Part shown: piece after piece, positions 25,617 through 34,254 of the stretch
How the letters are laid out: each line of letters starts with the position of its first letter
Numbering within the stretch: position 1 is the stretch's first letter
IMG/VR virus record: IMGVR_UViG_3300047157_000197
Coordinates: 186,001-250,000 of that record
DNA length: 64,000 bases
From: a virus
Strand: one strand, 5' to 3'
Program-made: the position numbers and the translations under genes
The notes under the pieces: model-generated
What the model was told of the DNA's origin: nothing
The model's input: the letters and a program-made list of their open reading frames with translations, nothing else
Database searches by the model: none

Positions 25617-26338
25617 GTATTGGTATATTATCTTGGAAAAGTGGACAAACTTTAGTTAACACTTTACAAACTTACTTTGATAGAAAATTTCTTCATCAAG
25701 TAAATGATGTATGTATTTTATTTCAAGAAGTTTCAGAACAAGATAAACAAATAGCAGAACATTTTAATATTCCTTACATTGGATTAAATGATAATATAGG
25801 AATAGGACAGGGATTTATACAATTAACTGAACAAGCTAAAACTGATAATGTAATGGTTTTAGAACACGATTGGAAATTAATTGAAGATGCTCAAATAACA
25901 ATAGATAGAATAAAGAGTGGAATTGAGTTATTGGATAATGGATATTCTTGTATCAGATATAGACACAGAGCTAATCCTGGTCATCCACATTTTTCATTTC
26001 AATATCAAGGTAGAGAGTTAGATTATTACGATAGAGAAATAGAATGTACATCACCACATCTTTTAGATTCAGTTCATTGGTGTGATTCATTTGAAAAGTT
26101 TCCCCAACATATTGGAAAAGAAGGTGAGTACTTTACTACAACATCTCGTTATGGTAATTGGACAAACAATCCTTGTTTATATAAAAAAGATTTTTATTTA
26201 GAAACAGTAAAACAATTCGCAGGTGAGGGGATTGCATTAGAAGGTAACATCTCAAAGTGGTGGGCTAAACAAACTTACAAAGTTGCACATGGTGAGGGAT
26301 TATTCAAACATATAGATGAGGGTAAACATGGCAGATAA
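25598..26338 (+). CDS. GT-A glycosyltransferase (GT2-like)
   Basis: The N-terminus LPLSIGILSWKSGQTLVNTL is of GT2 type. VLEHDWKL near residues 85-92 sits where the DxD motif is expected, with EHD as a variant, and NDNIGIGQGF near 65-74 is the NxGxGxG loop common in these enzymes. The acceptor is unknown. It overlaps the genes on both sides. Confidence 0.7.
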   Translation: MEKLPLSIGILSWKSGQTLVNTLQTYFDRKFLHQVNDVCILFQEVSEQDKQIAEHFNIPYIGLNDNIGIGQGFIQLTEQAKTDNVMVLEHDWKLIEDAQITIDRIKSGIELLDNGYSCIRYRHRANPGHPHFSFQYQGRELDYYDREIECTSPHLLDSVHWCDSFEKFPQHIGKEGEYFTTTSRYGNWTNNPCLYKKDFYLETVKQFAGEGIALEGNISKWWAKQTYKVAHGEGLFKHIDEGKHGR

Positions 26339-27698
26339 AATTAAATTAGTTATATTCGATTTAGATGGGGTTCTTGTAGAAGCAAAGAACATTCATTATG
26401 ATGCACTTAATGATGCATTGGGTAAGGAATATGCAATTAGTTGGAACGAACACTTATCTACTTACGATGGATTAAAAACCAATCAGAAGTTAGATATGTT
26501 AACCGAAAGAAAAGGATTACCTACATCATCTCATACAGATATTTGGATTCATAAACAAAAACTAACTTTAGAAAAACTAAAACAATTAGAACCAAGTGAT
26601 GTTCTTATTGAATTAATGGATAGTTTAGTTGAACGAGGATATAAAATAGCAGTATGTTCAAACTCAATTAGAAAAACAGTTCTAACTGTACTTTCAAAGT
26701 TGGGTATTATGGAATTTATGGATTACATTATTTCAAACGAAGATGTTGAAAATAGTAAACCACATCCTGAAATGTATTGGAATGCAATATCAAAGATGAA
26801 ATGTTTACCAGAGGAAACTTTGATAGTAGAAGATTCACCTTATGGATTACTTGCAGCAGCTCGTTCTAAATCACACATACTTAGAGTTAAGAATACAAAA
26901 CAAACTAATTTAAAAAACATAAATAACAAATTAAAACAAATAGAAATGGGAGAACAACAATCAACACCAGCATGGAGAGATGAAACTTTAAATGTTTTAA
27001 TTCCAATGGCAGGAGCAGGAAGTAGATTCCAACAAGCAGGATATACTTTTCCAAAACCACTTATTGAAGTAAAAGGAAAACCTATGATTCAAGTAGTGGT
27101 AGAAAATCTAAATATCAAAGCAAACTTTATCTATGTAGTACAGAAAGAACATAGAGAAAAATATAACTTAGATACTTTGTTAAATTTAATCACACCAAAT
27201 TGTAAAATTGTTGAAGTAGATGGTATTACAGAGGGTGCAGCTTGTACTGCATTACTTGCTAAAGAATATATAGATTCGGAAAATCCTTTATTCTTCGCTA
27301 ACTCAGACCAGTTCGTAGAATGGGATTCAAATGAGTTCTTATATAAAATGAACGAAACAAATGCAGATGGTGGGATTGTATCATTTAGAGCAACACACCC
27401 AAAGTGGAGTTTTGCTAAGATAGATGAACAAGGATTAGTAACTGAAGTTGCTGAAAAGAATCCTATATCAGATATTGCAACAGTTGGATATTACTATTGG
27501 AAGAATGGTTCTGATTTTGTAAAGTATGCAGAAGAAATGATTGAAAAGATGTTCAGAGTAAATGGAGAATTCTATGTTTGTCCTGTTTTCAATCAAGCAA
27601 TTGAAGATGGAAAAGAGATTCGTACATTTGATATTCCTAAGATGTGGGGATTGGGAACACCAGAAGATTTGAAAGAATATTTGGAAAATTATAAATAA
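26328..27698 (+). CDS. HAD phosphatase - sugar nucleotidyltransferase fusion
   Basis: Two domains are fused. Residues about 5-200 are a HAD hydrolase of the beta-phosphoglucomutase type (FDLDGVLVEA near 10-19, VCSNSIRKT near 109-117, VEDSPYGLLAA near 166-176). Residues about 222-456 are a sugar-phosphate nucleotidyltransferase (LIPMAGAGSRF near 225-235, FPKPLIEVKGKPMIQ near 241-255, NSDQFVEW near 325-332). The fusion suggests consecutive steps, a sugar-phosphate mutase or phosphatase feeding NDP-sugar synthesis. I use the second ATG (26328), which gives an 11-base overlap; an upstream ATG at 26316 is possible. Confidence 0.85.
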   Translation: MADKIKLVIFDLDGVLVEAKNIHYDALNDALGKEYAISWNEHLSTYDGLKTNQKLDMLTERKGLPTSSHTDIWIHKQKLTLEKLKQLEPSDVLIELMDSLVERGYKIAVCSNSIRKTVLTVLSKLGIMEFMDYIISNEDVENSKPHPEMYWNAISKMKCLPEETLIVEDSPYGLLAAARSKSHILRVKNTKQTNLKNINNKLKQIEMGEQQSTPAWRDETLNVLIPMAGAGSRFQQAGYTFPKPLIEVKGKPMIQVVVENLNIKANFIYVVQKEHREKYNLDTLLNLITPNCKIVEVDGITEGAACTALLAKEYIDSENPLFFANSDQFVEWDSNEFLYKMNETNADGGIVSFRATHPKWSFAKIDEQGLVTEVAEKNPISDIATVGYYYWKNGSDFVKYAEEMIEKMFRVNGEFYVCPVFNQAIEDGKEIRTFDIPKMWGLGTPEDLKEYLENYK

Positions 27699-27711
27699 TT
27701 TCGTATATTTG
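27680..27711 (+). promoter_or_regulatory. Bacteroidetes-like promoter P6 (inside glycan cluster)
   Basis: TTTG at 27680-27683, a 20-base spacer and TATATTTG at 27704-27711, just before the gene at 27721. The start codon is only ten bases after the -7 box, so the transcript leader would be very short. No dyad is seen. Confidence 0.7.
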
Positions 27712-27720
27712 TAAGTAGAT

Positions 27721-28173
27721 ATGATATTAATAGCACATAGAGGAAATATAAATGGTAAGGTTGAGAAGTTTGAAAACACTCCAAGTTACATAGATTCTGC
27801 TATTGAACAAGGTTACGATGTTGAAGTAGATTTACGATATCATCAACATGAATTTTGGTTAGGACATGATTATGCAAAATATGAAATTAATTTAAAATGG
27901 TTAACTGATAGAAAAGATTCTTTATGGATACATTGTAAAGATTTAATAACAATTGATATGTTAAGAGAATTACAGATTCATAACAAAGTTGATTTACATT
28001 ATTTTTTCCATAATGATGATGATTGTACGATAACTTCAAAAGGAGATTTGTGGGTTTATCCAGGAAAACAACCAGTAAAAAATAGTATAGCAGTAATTCC
28101 AGAATGGCATCGAGATGATGTTAGTTTATGTAAAGGAATCTGTTCAGATAATATAATAAATTTTAAAGAATGA
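27721..28173 (+). CDS. Glycerophosphodiester phosphodiesterase-like protein
   Basis: IAHRGN at residues 4-9, ENTPSYIDSAI near 19-29 and EVDLRY near 37-42 match the start of the GDPD TIM-barrel active site (HRG, ExxP and ExD residues). At 150 residues it is much shorter than classic GDPD enzymes (about 250), so it may be a minimal form or have another hydrolytic role. It starts a second transcription unit in the glycan cluster and is coupled to the next gene (ATGA). Confidence 0.6.
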   Translation: MILIAHRGNINGKVEKFENTPSYIDSAIEQGYDVEVDLRYHQHEFWLGHDYAKYEINLKWLTDRKDSLWIHCKDLITIDMLRELQIHNKVDLHYFFHNDDDCTITSKGDLWVYPGKQPVKNSIAVIPEWHRDDVSLCKGICSDNIINFKE

Positions 28174-28604
28174 GTAAAATAGGATTTACAGCAGGTAACT
28201 TTGATTTACTACATCCTGGTTACATTTATACTTTTGAAGAAGCAAAGAAACATTGTGATAAGTTTTTTGTATTTCTACACGCAGACCCATCTGAATATAG
28301 AAATAATAAATACAAACCAGTAGTTCCTTTATATGAAAGGTATAAAACTCTAATGGCTATTAAATACATTGATGCAGTTTATACTTACAAAACAGAGGAA
28401 GAATTATTAGATTTAATTATACATTGGAAACCTGATATAAGAATATTAGGTGAAGATTATATTGGGAAATCATTTACAGGAGATGAATTACCTATTGAAG
28501 TTATTTACACTACTCGTTCACACGAATGGTCAACAACTAAAATTAAAAATCTAATTACAAAACAAACAATTAAACAAAATCCTGATATACTAAAAGATGA
28601 ATAA
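28170..28604 (+). CDS. Cytidylyltransferase-like nucleotidyltransferase
   Basis: FTAGNFDLLHPGYIYTFEEAK at the N-terminus matches the HxGH nucleotide-binding motif of glycerol-3-phosphate and related cytidylyltransferases, although here it reads HPGY, with Tyr for the second His. TRSHEWSTTKIK near residues 115-126 corresponds to the C-terminal RTEGISTT-like motif. The length (144) fits the family. It probably activates an alcohol or sugar phosphate with CTP for the glycan pathway. The changed His makes activity less certain. It overlaps the next gene by 8 bases. Confidence 0.75.
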   Translation: MSKIGFTAGNFDLLHPGYIYTFEEAKKHCDKFFVFLHADPSEYRNNKYKPVVPLYERYKTLMAIKYIDAVYTYKTEEELLDLIIHWKPDIRILGEDYIGKSFTGDELPIEVIYTTRSHEWSTTKIKNLITKQTIKQNPDILKDE

Positions 28605-29799
28605 ACCAGAACAATCAATTCCATTATTTAAAGTTTACATGAACCCATCAGCAAAAGATGCGGCATGTGAAGTATTAGATAGTGGATATATAGGACAAGG
28701 ACCAAAAGTAGATGAATTTGAAAAACAAATTGGAAATTACTTTGGTAATAAAAAAGTAGTAACTACAAATGCAGGAACATCAGCATTACATTTAGCATTA
28801 CATCTTTTGAAGAAACCTAAAGAAGATTGGAATGAAGATGTATTTCAAGGAATTGCATTTGTATCTCACAACTGGCCAGGTATTCAAGATGGTGATGAAG
28901 TTTTAGCAACTGCTCTAACTTGTACTGCTTCAAATTGGCCAATCGTAGCGAATAACCTTAAAATCAAATGGGTAGATATAGACCCAAAAACTCTTAATAT
29001 GGATTTGGAAGATTTAGAAAGAAAATTAACTCCAAAAACAAAAGTTATTATGGGAGTTCATTGGGGTGGGTATCCATTAGATTTGGAAAAAATAAGAGAC
29101 ATCAGAGTTAGATTTAGAAAAGAACATGGGTGGGCTCCTGCTTTGATAGAAGATGGTGCACATTCAATTGGTACAAAATACAAAGGAGAGTATTTAGGTA
29201 ATCATGGAAACTTCGTAATGAACTCATTACAAGCAATTAAACACATCACATCAGTAGATGGTGGTATATTATATTGTCCACATGAAGAATTATACGAAAG
29301 AGCTAAATTACTTAGATGGTATGGTATTGATAGAAGTCCAAAAGGAAGAACTGATTTCAGATGTGAGGCAGATATAGAAGAATGGGGATTCAAGTTCCAC
29401 ATGAATGATTTGTGTGCAGCAATTGGTATGGAAAACTTTAAATCAGTAGATACCATAATTTCTAAACACAAAGATAATGCACAATATTATGATGATAATC
29501 TAAAAGATGTAAATGGAGTTACCTTATTGGAAAGAGAAGAAGGATTTGAATCTGCATTTTGGATTTATACAATGTTGGTAGATGATAGACCATCTTTCTA
29601 TGAGTATATGAAAGAGTGTAACATTACAGTATCTCAAGTACACGAAAGAAATGATAAACATAGTTGTATGGCTGAATTTAAATCAGAACTACCTAACTTG
29701 GATAAAACAATTGGTAAGATAGTATCTATACCTGTTGGTTGGTGGGTTACCAATGAAGAAAGAGAATATATTGTAGATTGTATTAAAAAATGGAAGTAA
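28597..29799 (+). CDS. DegT/DnrJ/EryC1/StrS aminotransferase
   Basis: The 400-residue protein has TTNAGTSALHLALHLL near residues 55-70, IEDGAHSIG near 184-192 and SLQAIKHITSVDGGIL near 208-223, whose Lys would hold pyridoxal phosphate. These are the standard motifs of sugar aminotransferases, which convert keto-sugar nucleotides to amino sugars using Glu or Gln. With the acetyltransferase encoded next it suggests an N-acylated amino sugar. It is coupled to both neighbours. Confidence 0.92.
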   Translation: MNKPEQSIPLFKVYMNPSAKDAACEVLDSGYIGQGPKVDEFEKQIGNYFGNKKVVTTNAGTSALHLALHLLKKPKEDWNEDVFQGIAFVSHNWPGIQDGDEVLATALTCTASNWPIVANNLKIKWVDIDPKTLNMDLEDLERKLTPKTKVIMGVHWGGYPLDLEKIRDIRVRFRKEHGWAPALIEDGAHSIGTKYKGEYLGNHGNFVMNSLQAIKHITSVDGGILYCPHEELYERAKLLRWYGIDRSPKGRTDFRCEADIEEWGFKFHMNDLCAAIGMENFKSVDTIISKHKDNAQYYDDNLKDVNGVTLLEREEGFESAFWIYTMLVDDRPSFYEYMKECNITVSQVHERNDKHSCMAEFKSELPNLDKTIGKIVSIPVGWWVTNEEREYIVDCIKKWK

Positions 29800-30212
29800 C
29801 CTTATTATCATTATTGGAAAGTGATTTGCCATTTTTAATTGAAGTTAGAAATGATGAATCAACTCGTTCTCAATTAGGAAATGATTCTTTATTTACATTA
29901 GAAGATTCTACACAATGGTTTAAAAAAGAACAACCAGAGTGGTTACTTATTATAAACCATAATTTAACTAGAATCGGATACATGAGAATAGATGGTGATA
30001 CAATTGGTATTGATATTCATCCTAATTTTCGTAGAAAAGGATATGCAAGATTGGCATATCAAAAATATTTAGAAGATACTGATTATGCAGACCTTTGGGT
30101 TTTTGAAGATAATCATGCTAAGAAACTATATGAAGAATTAGGATTTGTAGAAACAGGTGAATACGAAACGTTAAGAGATAGAAAGTATTTGAAAATGATA
30201 TACGAAAAATGA
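29790..30212 (+). CDS. GNAT-family N-acetyltransferase
   Basis: The 140-residue protein shows the GNAT acetyl-CoA motif A region: IGIDIHPNFRRKGYARLAYQ near residues 70-89 (RRKGYA corresponds to the Q/RxxGxG/A loop), and KKLYEELGFVETGEY near 111-125 at the end of the fold. It probably acetylates the amino sugar made by the DegT-like aminotransferase upstream, which it overlaps by 10 bases; this is inference from order. Confidence 0.88.
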   Translation: MEVTLLSLLESDLPFLIEVRNDESTRSQLGNDSLFTLEDSTQWFKKEQPEWLLIINHNLTRIGYMRIDGDTIGIDIHPNFRRKGYARLAYQKYLEDTDYADLWVFEDNHAKKLYEELGFVETGEYETLRDRKYLKMIYEK

Positions 30213-30919
30213 AAGTAGCATTAATGTTGACAGGACTTGCTAGAAAAGTTCAAGAAGGATATGATGGTTTTTGGAAATATATTATTGATAATAATGATGT
30301 GGATTTATATCTTCATGCTTGGGAATCTAAACCAGATGAAGTAACTAATAATGAAGATAGTGATATTGTACATCAAGTTTATCCAAATGCAACTTATGTT
30401 AATATTGAGAAACCTTTTAAGTTCACAAAATACAGAGAAGGTATAAAAACACCAAGAGATGATAAATCAAGACCTCTTACAGATTTTGATGTATTCAGTA
30501 ATTTTAGAAGTTTTCCTATGTATTATTCTTGGCAATCTACTTATGAAAATATCAAATCTTCAAACATTGATTATGATTGTATTATAAGAAGTAGATACGA
30601 TATTGGTGGAGATAATTTAAATATATCTGAGTTTGATTTAAATAAAATATTCACATCAAATCATCATTGGAAAAACAGTCATGTTCACGATGATAATTTT
30701 TACATATCAAATCAAAGTAATTCTGATAAAGTATTTCCTACTATATTTGAAAACATAGTTGAATTTAATAGAAGTAAAGGTATGATGGATAGTGCAGAAG
30801 AAAATCTAACTAAGTACTTAGAAAGAATAGGATTAATAAATATCTCAGAAAAATCAGATAAAATAAAATTTGATTTATTAAGAGATAATAAAGTTTGGTG
30901 GCCAAAAGATATAAAATGA
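30209..30919 (+). CDS. Glycosyltransferase-like protein (RSRYD family), copy 1
   Basis: It opens with KVALMLTGLARKVQEGY, and IIRSRYDIGG near residues 128-137 has the R-x-R-Y-D signature that occurs in phage and giant-virus glycosyltransferase-like proteins in place of DxD. The next protein has the related STRYDI and probably shares ancestry. I cannot assign a GT family. Both ends are ATGA junctions. Confidence 0.6.
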   Translation: MKVALMLTGLARKVQEGYDGFWKYIIDNNDVDLYLHAWESKPDEVTNNEDSDIVHQVYPNATYVNIEKPFKFTKYREGIKTPRDDKSRPLTDFDVFSNFRSFPMYYSWQSTYENIKSSNIDYDCIIRSRYDIGGDNLNISEFDLNKIFTSNHHWKNSHVHDDNFYISNQSNSDKVFPTIFENIVEFNRSKGMMDSAEENLTKYLERIGLINISEKSDKIKFDLLRDNKVWWPKDIK

Positions 30920-31590
30920 AAATAGGAATTAACTTAGTAGGAGTATCTTATAACAATGCAATAACTGGTGGACGTTTACGAAACTATGAAGATGCAATAG
31001 AAAACTTTCATACTTACATTGTAGAACCATTTAGAGAAAAGGGATATAATGTCCAATTTTATTTATATAGTTACGAAAATGAAAAACAAGATAAGATAAT
31101 AAACGATTACAGACCTTGTATGAAATCGCAATTCGTAAAACCAGATTATAATAAATTAGGTGGTGGGACAAAAGTTTCTGAAGGATACAAAGTTATGTCA
31201 GTTAGTTATCTAAATAGTTTAGAACAATTAAAGAATCAAGATTTAGATTTAATTATATCAACTAGATACGATATTAAGTTTCTTAAAAATCCATTTGAAG
31301 AATATAATTTTGATTTTGATAAAATGAATTTCTTATGGAGAGAACCAGAACTTAAAGATTTACCATTAGTTAATGATACTTTTTTGGTATTTCCATATAA
31401 AATGTTAGATAATGTTGTTGATTCTATAATTGAAATGGAAGAAAATCCACCACAAGGTAAAAATATAGCAATGCATAATTGGTATTTACCCATGGTAAAT
31501 CAAGTTGGAGAAGATAAAGTACAATGGGTTGACGATGAATTCAGAACCGCAATACAGAATGAGTTATACATATTAACAAGAAAGACATAA
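30916..31590 (+). CDS. Glycosyltransferase-like protein (RSRYD family), copy 2
   Basis: Starting at the ATGA junction (30916) gives 224 residues, opening KIGINLVGVSYNNA. LIISTRYDIKFLKNP near residues 112-126 is the same core as in the previous protein. DKMNFLWREPEL and MHNWYLPMVNQVG follow. The two genes in a row suggest a tandem duplication that has diverged. The acceptor is unknown. Confidence 0.58.
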   Translation: MKIGINLVGVSYNNAITGGRLRNYEDAIENFHTYIVEPFREKGYNVQFYLYSYENEKQDKIINDYRPCMKSQFVKPDYNKLGGGTKVSEGYKVMSVSYLNSLEQLKNQDLDLIISTRYDIKFLKNPFEEYNFDFDKMNFLWREPELKDLPLVNDTFLVFPYKMLDNVVDSIIEMEENPPQGKNIAMHNWYLPMVNQVGEDKVQWVDDEFRTAIQNELYILTRKT

Positions 31591-31593
31591 TAT

Positions 31594-32352
31594 ATGAATA
31601 AATTAATAAGTGGATATTGGTGGGCATGGAAAGAGATAGAAGCAGGAAAGAAATCTATGCAAACTCTAAGAAAGTATTATCCTGATGCTGATTTGTTTAT
31701 TAATGTAGATTATGAAGGTGATGTAGATGGTTATACCAAAGTAGGTAAAGAACTAAATGCAACAGTTACTCGTAATAATTTTCAGTTAGGATATTGTGGA
31801 AACTTTGGTGATAGAGATATAGGATATGATTATTGGTCAAAAGAAAAAGCAGTAGAATGGTTAAGAGGAGTATATGATGCTTGTACTAAAACTGATTCAA
31901 AGTATATGATGTTGTTTGAAGAAGATGATTTTGTATTAAAGAACATCTCAATCTTAGATACAGATTTTTCAATAGCAATTCATCCAACTGCACCATCACC
32001 AGTTAGAATGAGACCAAATCTAATACCAAAACAGTTTTTAGATTATTCTAAAGAGATTGGTGGTATTGGAGATTGTCCTGGTTATGCAAGTGGTGGGGGA
32101 ACTATTTTTAATAGAGAACATTATATGGATAGTTACGAAAGAATATTAGATAAGTTTACAGATGTATATGATGATTTCTGTAAAATAAATAAAATATTTG
32201 GTTGGGAAGATTTTTTATTCCAATACATTTTTATGTTAGGTGGATATGAAGTTACACAAAATCATGATTTATGTGAACTATGGGAAGTACCAAACTTTGA
32301 GGGATTTGAAATATTAACTGGTTGTAAAGACCCAAACTTAATTACACTATAA
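31594..32352 (+). CDS. Glycosyltransferase-like protein (252 aa)
   Basis: MMLFEEDDFVLKN near residues 106-118 is a likely metal/donor-binding acidic motif (EEDD) of GT-A enzymes, and IFGWEDFLFQYIFML near 202-216 recalls the C-terminal GWED segment of GT2-like galactosyltransferases. ASGGGTIFNREHY lies between them. The family assignment is by pattern only. It is coupled to the next gene (TAATG). Confidence 0.6.
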   Translation: MNKLISGYWWAWKEIEAGKKSMQTLRKYYPDADLFINVDYEGDVDGYTKVGKELNATVTRNNFQLGYCGNFGDRDIGYDYWSKEKAVEWLRGVYDACTKTDSKYMMLFEEDDFVLKNISILDTDFSIAIHPTAPSPVRMRPNLIPKQFLDYSKEIGGIGDCPGYASGGGTIFNREHYMDSYERILDKFTDVYDDFCKINKIFGWEDFLFQYIFMLGGYEVTQNHDLCELWEVPNFEGFEILTGCKDPNLITL

Positions 32353-33161
32353 TGGATGATGATACTTACACAATACTAGGTTGTATTACAAAATATAAGG
32401 CAGATGATATAAGACCTTATGTAGAATCAATTGAACAGACAGGTTTTAAAGGTAGAAAAGTAATGTTGGTATATGATGTACCACAAGAAACTATTGATTA
32501 TCTTAAATCAAAAGGATGGGATTTGTTTGGAGGAGAACTTCAACAACATATAATCTTACAGAGGTTTAGAGATTTATATAAACTATTAGGTTCAGAAATA
32601 AAAGGTACAGTTATTTGGACTGATGTTAAGGATGTGATATTTCAAAAAGACCCAACTGATTGGATTGAGCATAATATGGAAGATGATATATTATCATTCT
32701 CAGAATGTATCACATTTAAAAATGACCCTTGGGCGTGTGTAAATGCAGGAACTTCTTTTCCTATGGAGTGGGAATGGTTACAAAATAAAACATCTTATTG
32801 TGCAGGAACTATCGTTGGTGATGCTTGTTATCTTAGAGATTTATTCATCGATATTTACAGATGGAGTATGACAAGTTCAAACCCAGGCCAGTTATCAGAC
32901 CAAGCAGCTTATAATGTGTTAATTAACTTACATCATATTAGTGATTGTGTTCAAACAGTAAAACAGGAAGAGGGATTTGTTACCCAATTAGGAACTGTGT
33001 TGGTAAAGAAAGATGAGTTTAAAGATGTTCTATTAGAACCAACACCAATCGTAGATGAAAACTATATAGTAAAGAATCAAAATGGAGAACCTTTCTGTTT
33101 AGTACATCAGTACGATAGAATACCAGCATTTAAAGAATTTATTTATAACAAATACAAATAA
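32352..33161 (+). CDS. Glycosyltransferase-like protein (269 aa)
   Basis: VIWTDVKDVIFQKDP near residues 92-106 carries a TDxKDV motif like the DxD of GT-A enzymes acting on surface glycans. NAGTSF and YCAGTIVGD follow near 129-157, and SDQAAYNVLI near 180-189 is typical of this fold, in which the Asp contacts the substrate. The gene overlaps its neighbours by one base on each side. Confidence 0.65.
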   Translation: MDDDTYTILGCITKYKADDIRPYVESIEQTGFKGRKVMLVYDVPQETIDYLKSKGWDLFGGELQQHIILQRFRDLYKLLGSEIKGTVIWTDVKDVIFQKDPTDWIEHNMEDDILSFSECITFKNDPWACVNAGTSFPMEWEWLQNKTSYCAGTIVGDACYLRDLFIDIYRWSMTSSNPGQLSDQAAYNVLINLHHISDCVQTVKQEEGFVTQLGTVLVKKDEFKDVLLEPTPIVDENYIVKNQNGEPFCLVHQYDRIPAFKEFIYNKYK

Positions 33162-34054
33162 TGAAAGTAGTAATATCAATTTTCTGTTTACCATATGAGA
33201 TAGATGATTTGGAAAATACACTAAATCAACTAAAGAAGGCATCTTATTATATAGATAAAAAAATAGATTGGTGTTTAGATGTAACGATGTGTTTGGCAGA
33301 TGATATGGTAAATTGGAATAAATCATCTTTACCAAAGAAGTTTTTTGAAGATAAATTATTAAAATTATTATCAATAACAGATTGGTGTACGAAGAATATT
33401 CAAACTTCAACAGAAATAAAAGGATGTGTATCTCAGAGAAGATATTCTTTAGAAAAACATAGAGAAGCAGATTACTTTATTTGGTTAGATACAGATATTA
33501 TATTTGATGAAAGAACGTTGTTCTATATCGAACAAAGTATAAAAGGTACAAATAAAGATTATTTACAAACAATCATTACACCAGAAATTGTTAGAGTTTG
33601 GGATAATACTTGGGATTGTATTGTAAATGAACAATTCTTAGATAAACCACTTGAATATCAAAAAACAAATGACCCTTATAAAGATAGTGGTATCAAAGGA
33701 GATATTAGTATTGTACCTGTAAATAATTCAAACTCCCCTCAATCAAGATTTAAATTTGCAGGAGGATGGTTCACTTGTATAAGTGGAAAACTTCTAAATA
33801 GAATTGGAATACCAGATTCATTTGCTCACTATGGTTATGAAGATACCTTTTTAATGGTGGGTAGTGAAAAACTCGTTAGAGAACAAAATGAAGAAATTCA
33901 TCAATTCAAAATAAAAAACCTAGTAGTTTGTGAAAACTACAAATATAGAGGACATTATCATTACCTAAATTCTCTCTCAGTTTACGATAGAAGAGAGGAA
34001 TTTAAAAAAATATCCCATGATAATTTCATATCAGAAGTAAAAATAATACAATAA
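33161..34054 (+). CDS. GT-A glycosyltransferase-like protein (297 aa)
   Basis: YFIWLDTDIIFDERTLFYI near residues 105-123 is a clear DxD-containing segment of GT2-like enzymes, and FKFAGGWFTCISGKLLNRIG near 199-218 with HYGYEDTFLMVGSEK near 224-238 gives the GGxF and (Y/W)ED motifs. It is the last gene of the glycan cluster; about 200 bases of non-coding DNA follow. Confidence 0.75.
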   Translation: MKVVISIFCLPYEIDDLENTLNQLKKASYYIDKKIDWCLDVTMCLADDMVNWNKSSLPKKFFEDKLLKLLSITDWCTKNIQTSTEIKGCVSQRRYSLEKHREADYFIWLDTDIIFDERTLFYIEQSIKGTNKDYLQTIITPEIVRVWDNTWDCIVNEQFLDKPLEYQKTNDPYKDSGIKGDISIVPVNNSNSPQSRFKFAGGWFTCISGKLLNRIGIPDSFAHYGYEDTFLMVGSEKLVREQNEEIHQFKIKNLVVCENYKYRGHYHYLNSLSVYDRREEFKKISHDNFISEVKIIQ

Positions 34055-34078
34055 ACCTACCCTTTAGAATCTAATACC

Positions 34079-34088
34079 TATATTTATT
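34079..34088 (+). promoter_or_regulatory. TATATTTATT motif (candidate late promoter L2, variant)
   Basis: One base different from the TATATTTATA motif. It lies in the gap between the glycan cluster and the curli-like locus, about 166 bases before the first gene, so the leader would include the tandem repeat at 34126-34182. Confidence 0.35.
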
Positions 34089-34125
34089 GTTGTAAGAAAT
34101 TACTTACATAAAACAAGTTATACCC

Positions 34126-34182
34126 AACATTCCCCCAAAAAGGGCAGTTCTACTTAACAATCCCCATAGAGGGCAGTTCTAC
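34126..34182 (+). repeat. Two tandem C/G-block repeats in the leader of the curli-like locus
   Basis: Two copies of about 27-28 bases (34126-34153 and 34156-34182) share AACA, a run of C, a short A-rich stretch, then GGGCAGTTCTAC. In each, CCC can pair with GGG to form a small stem-loop. They lie in the 200-base gap without genes (34055-34254). A binding site or RNA element is possible. Confidence 0.6.
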
Positions 34183-34243
34183 AAATAAGAGTAGTTTTAG
34201 TAAATCGTTTTTTAAATTAGTTACAGTAATCTATTAATAATAT

Positions 34244-34248
34244 AGGAG
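34244..34248 (+). promoter_or_regulatory. Shine-Dalgarno AGGAG before a TTG start
   Basis: AGGAG lies 6 bases before TTG at 34255. No in-frame ATG precedes the mature protein, so this site decides the start. Confidence 0.7.
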
Positions 34249-34254
34249 ATTACT

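Noticed and set aside
34126-34182. Tandem CCC/GGG hairpins as rho-independent terminators
   Set aside because: No T-run follows either stem, and the stems are only about three pairs.
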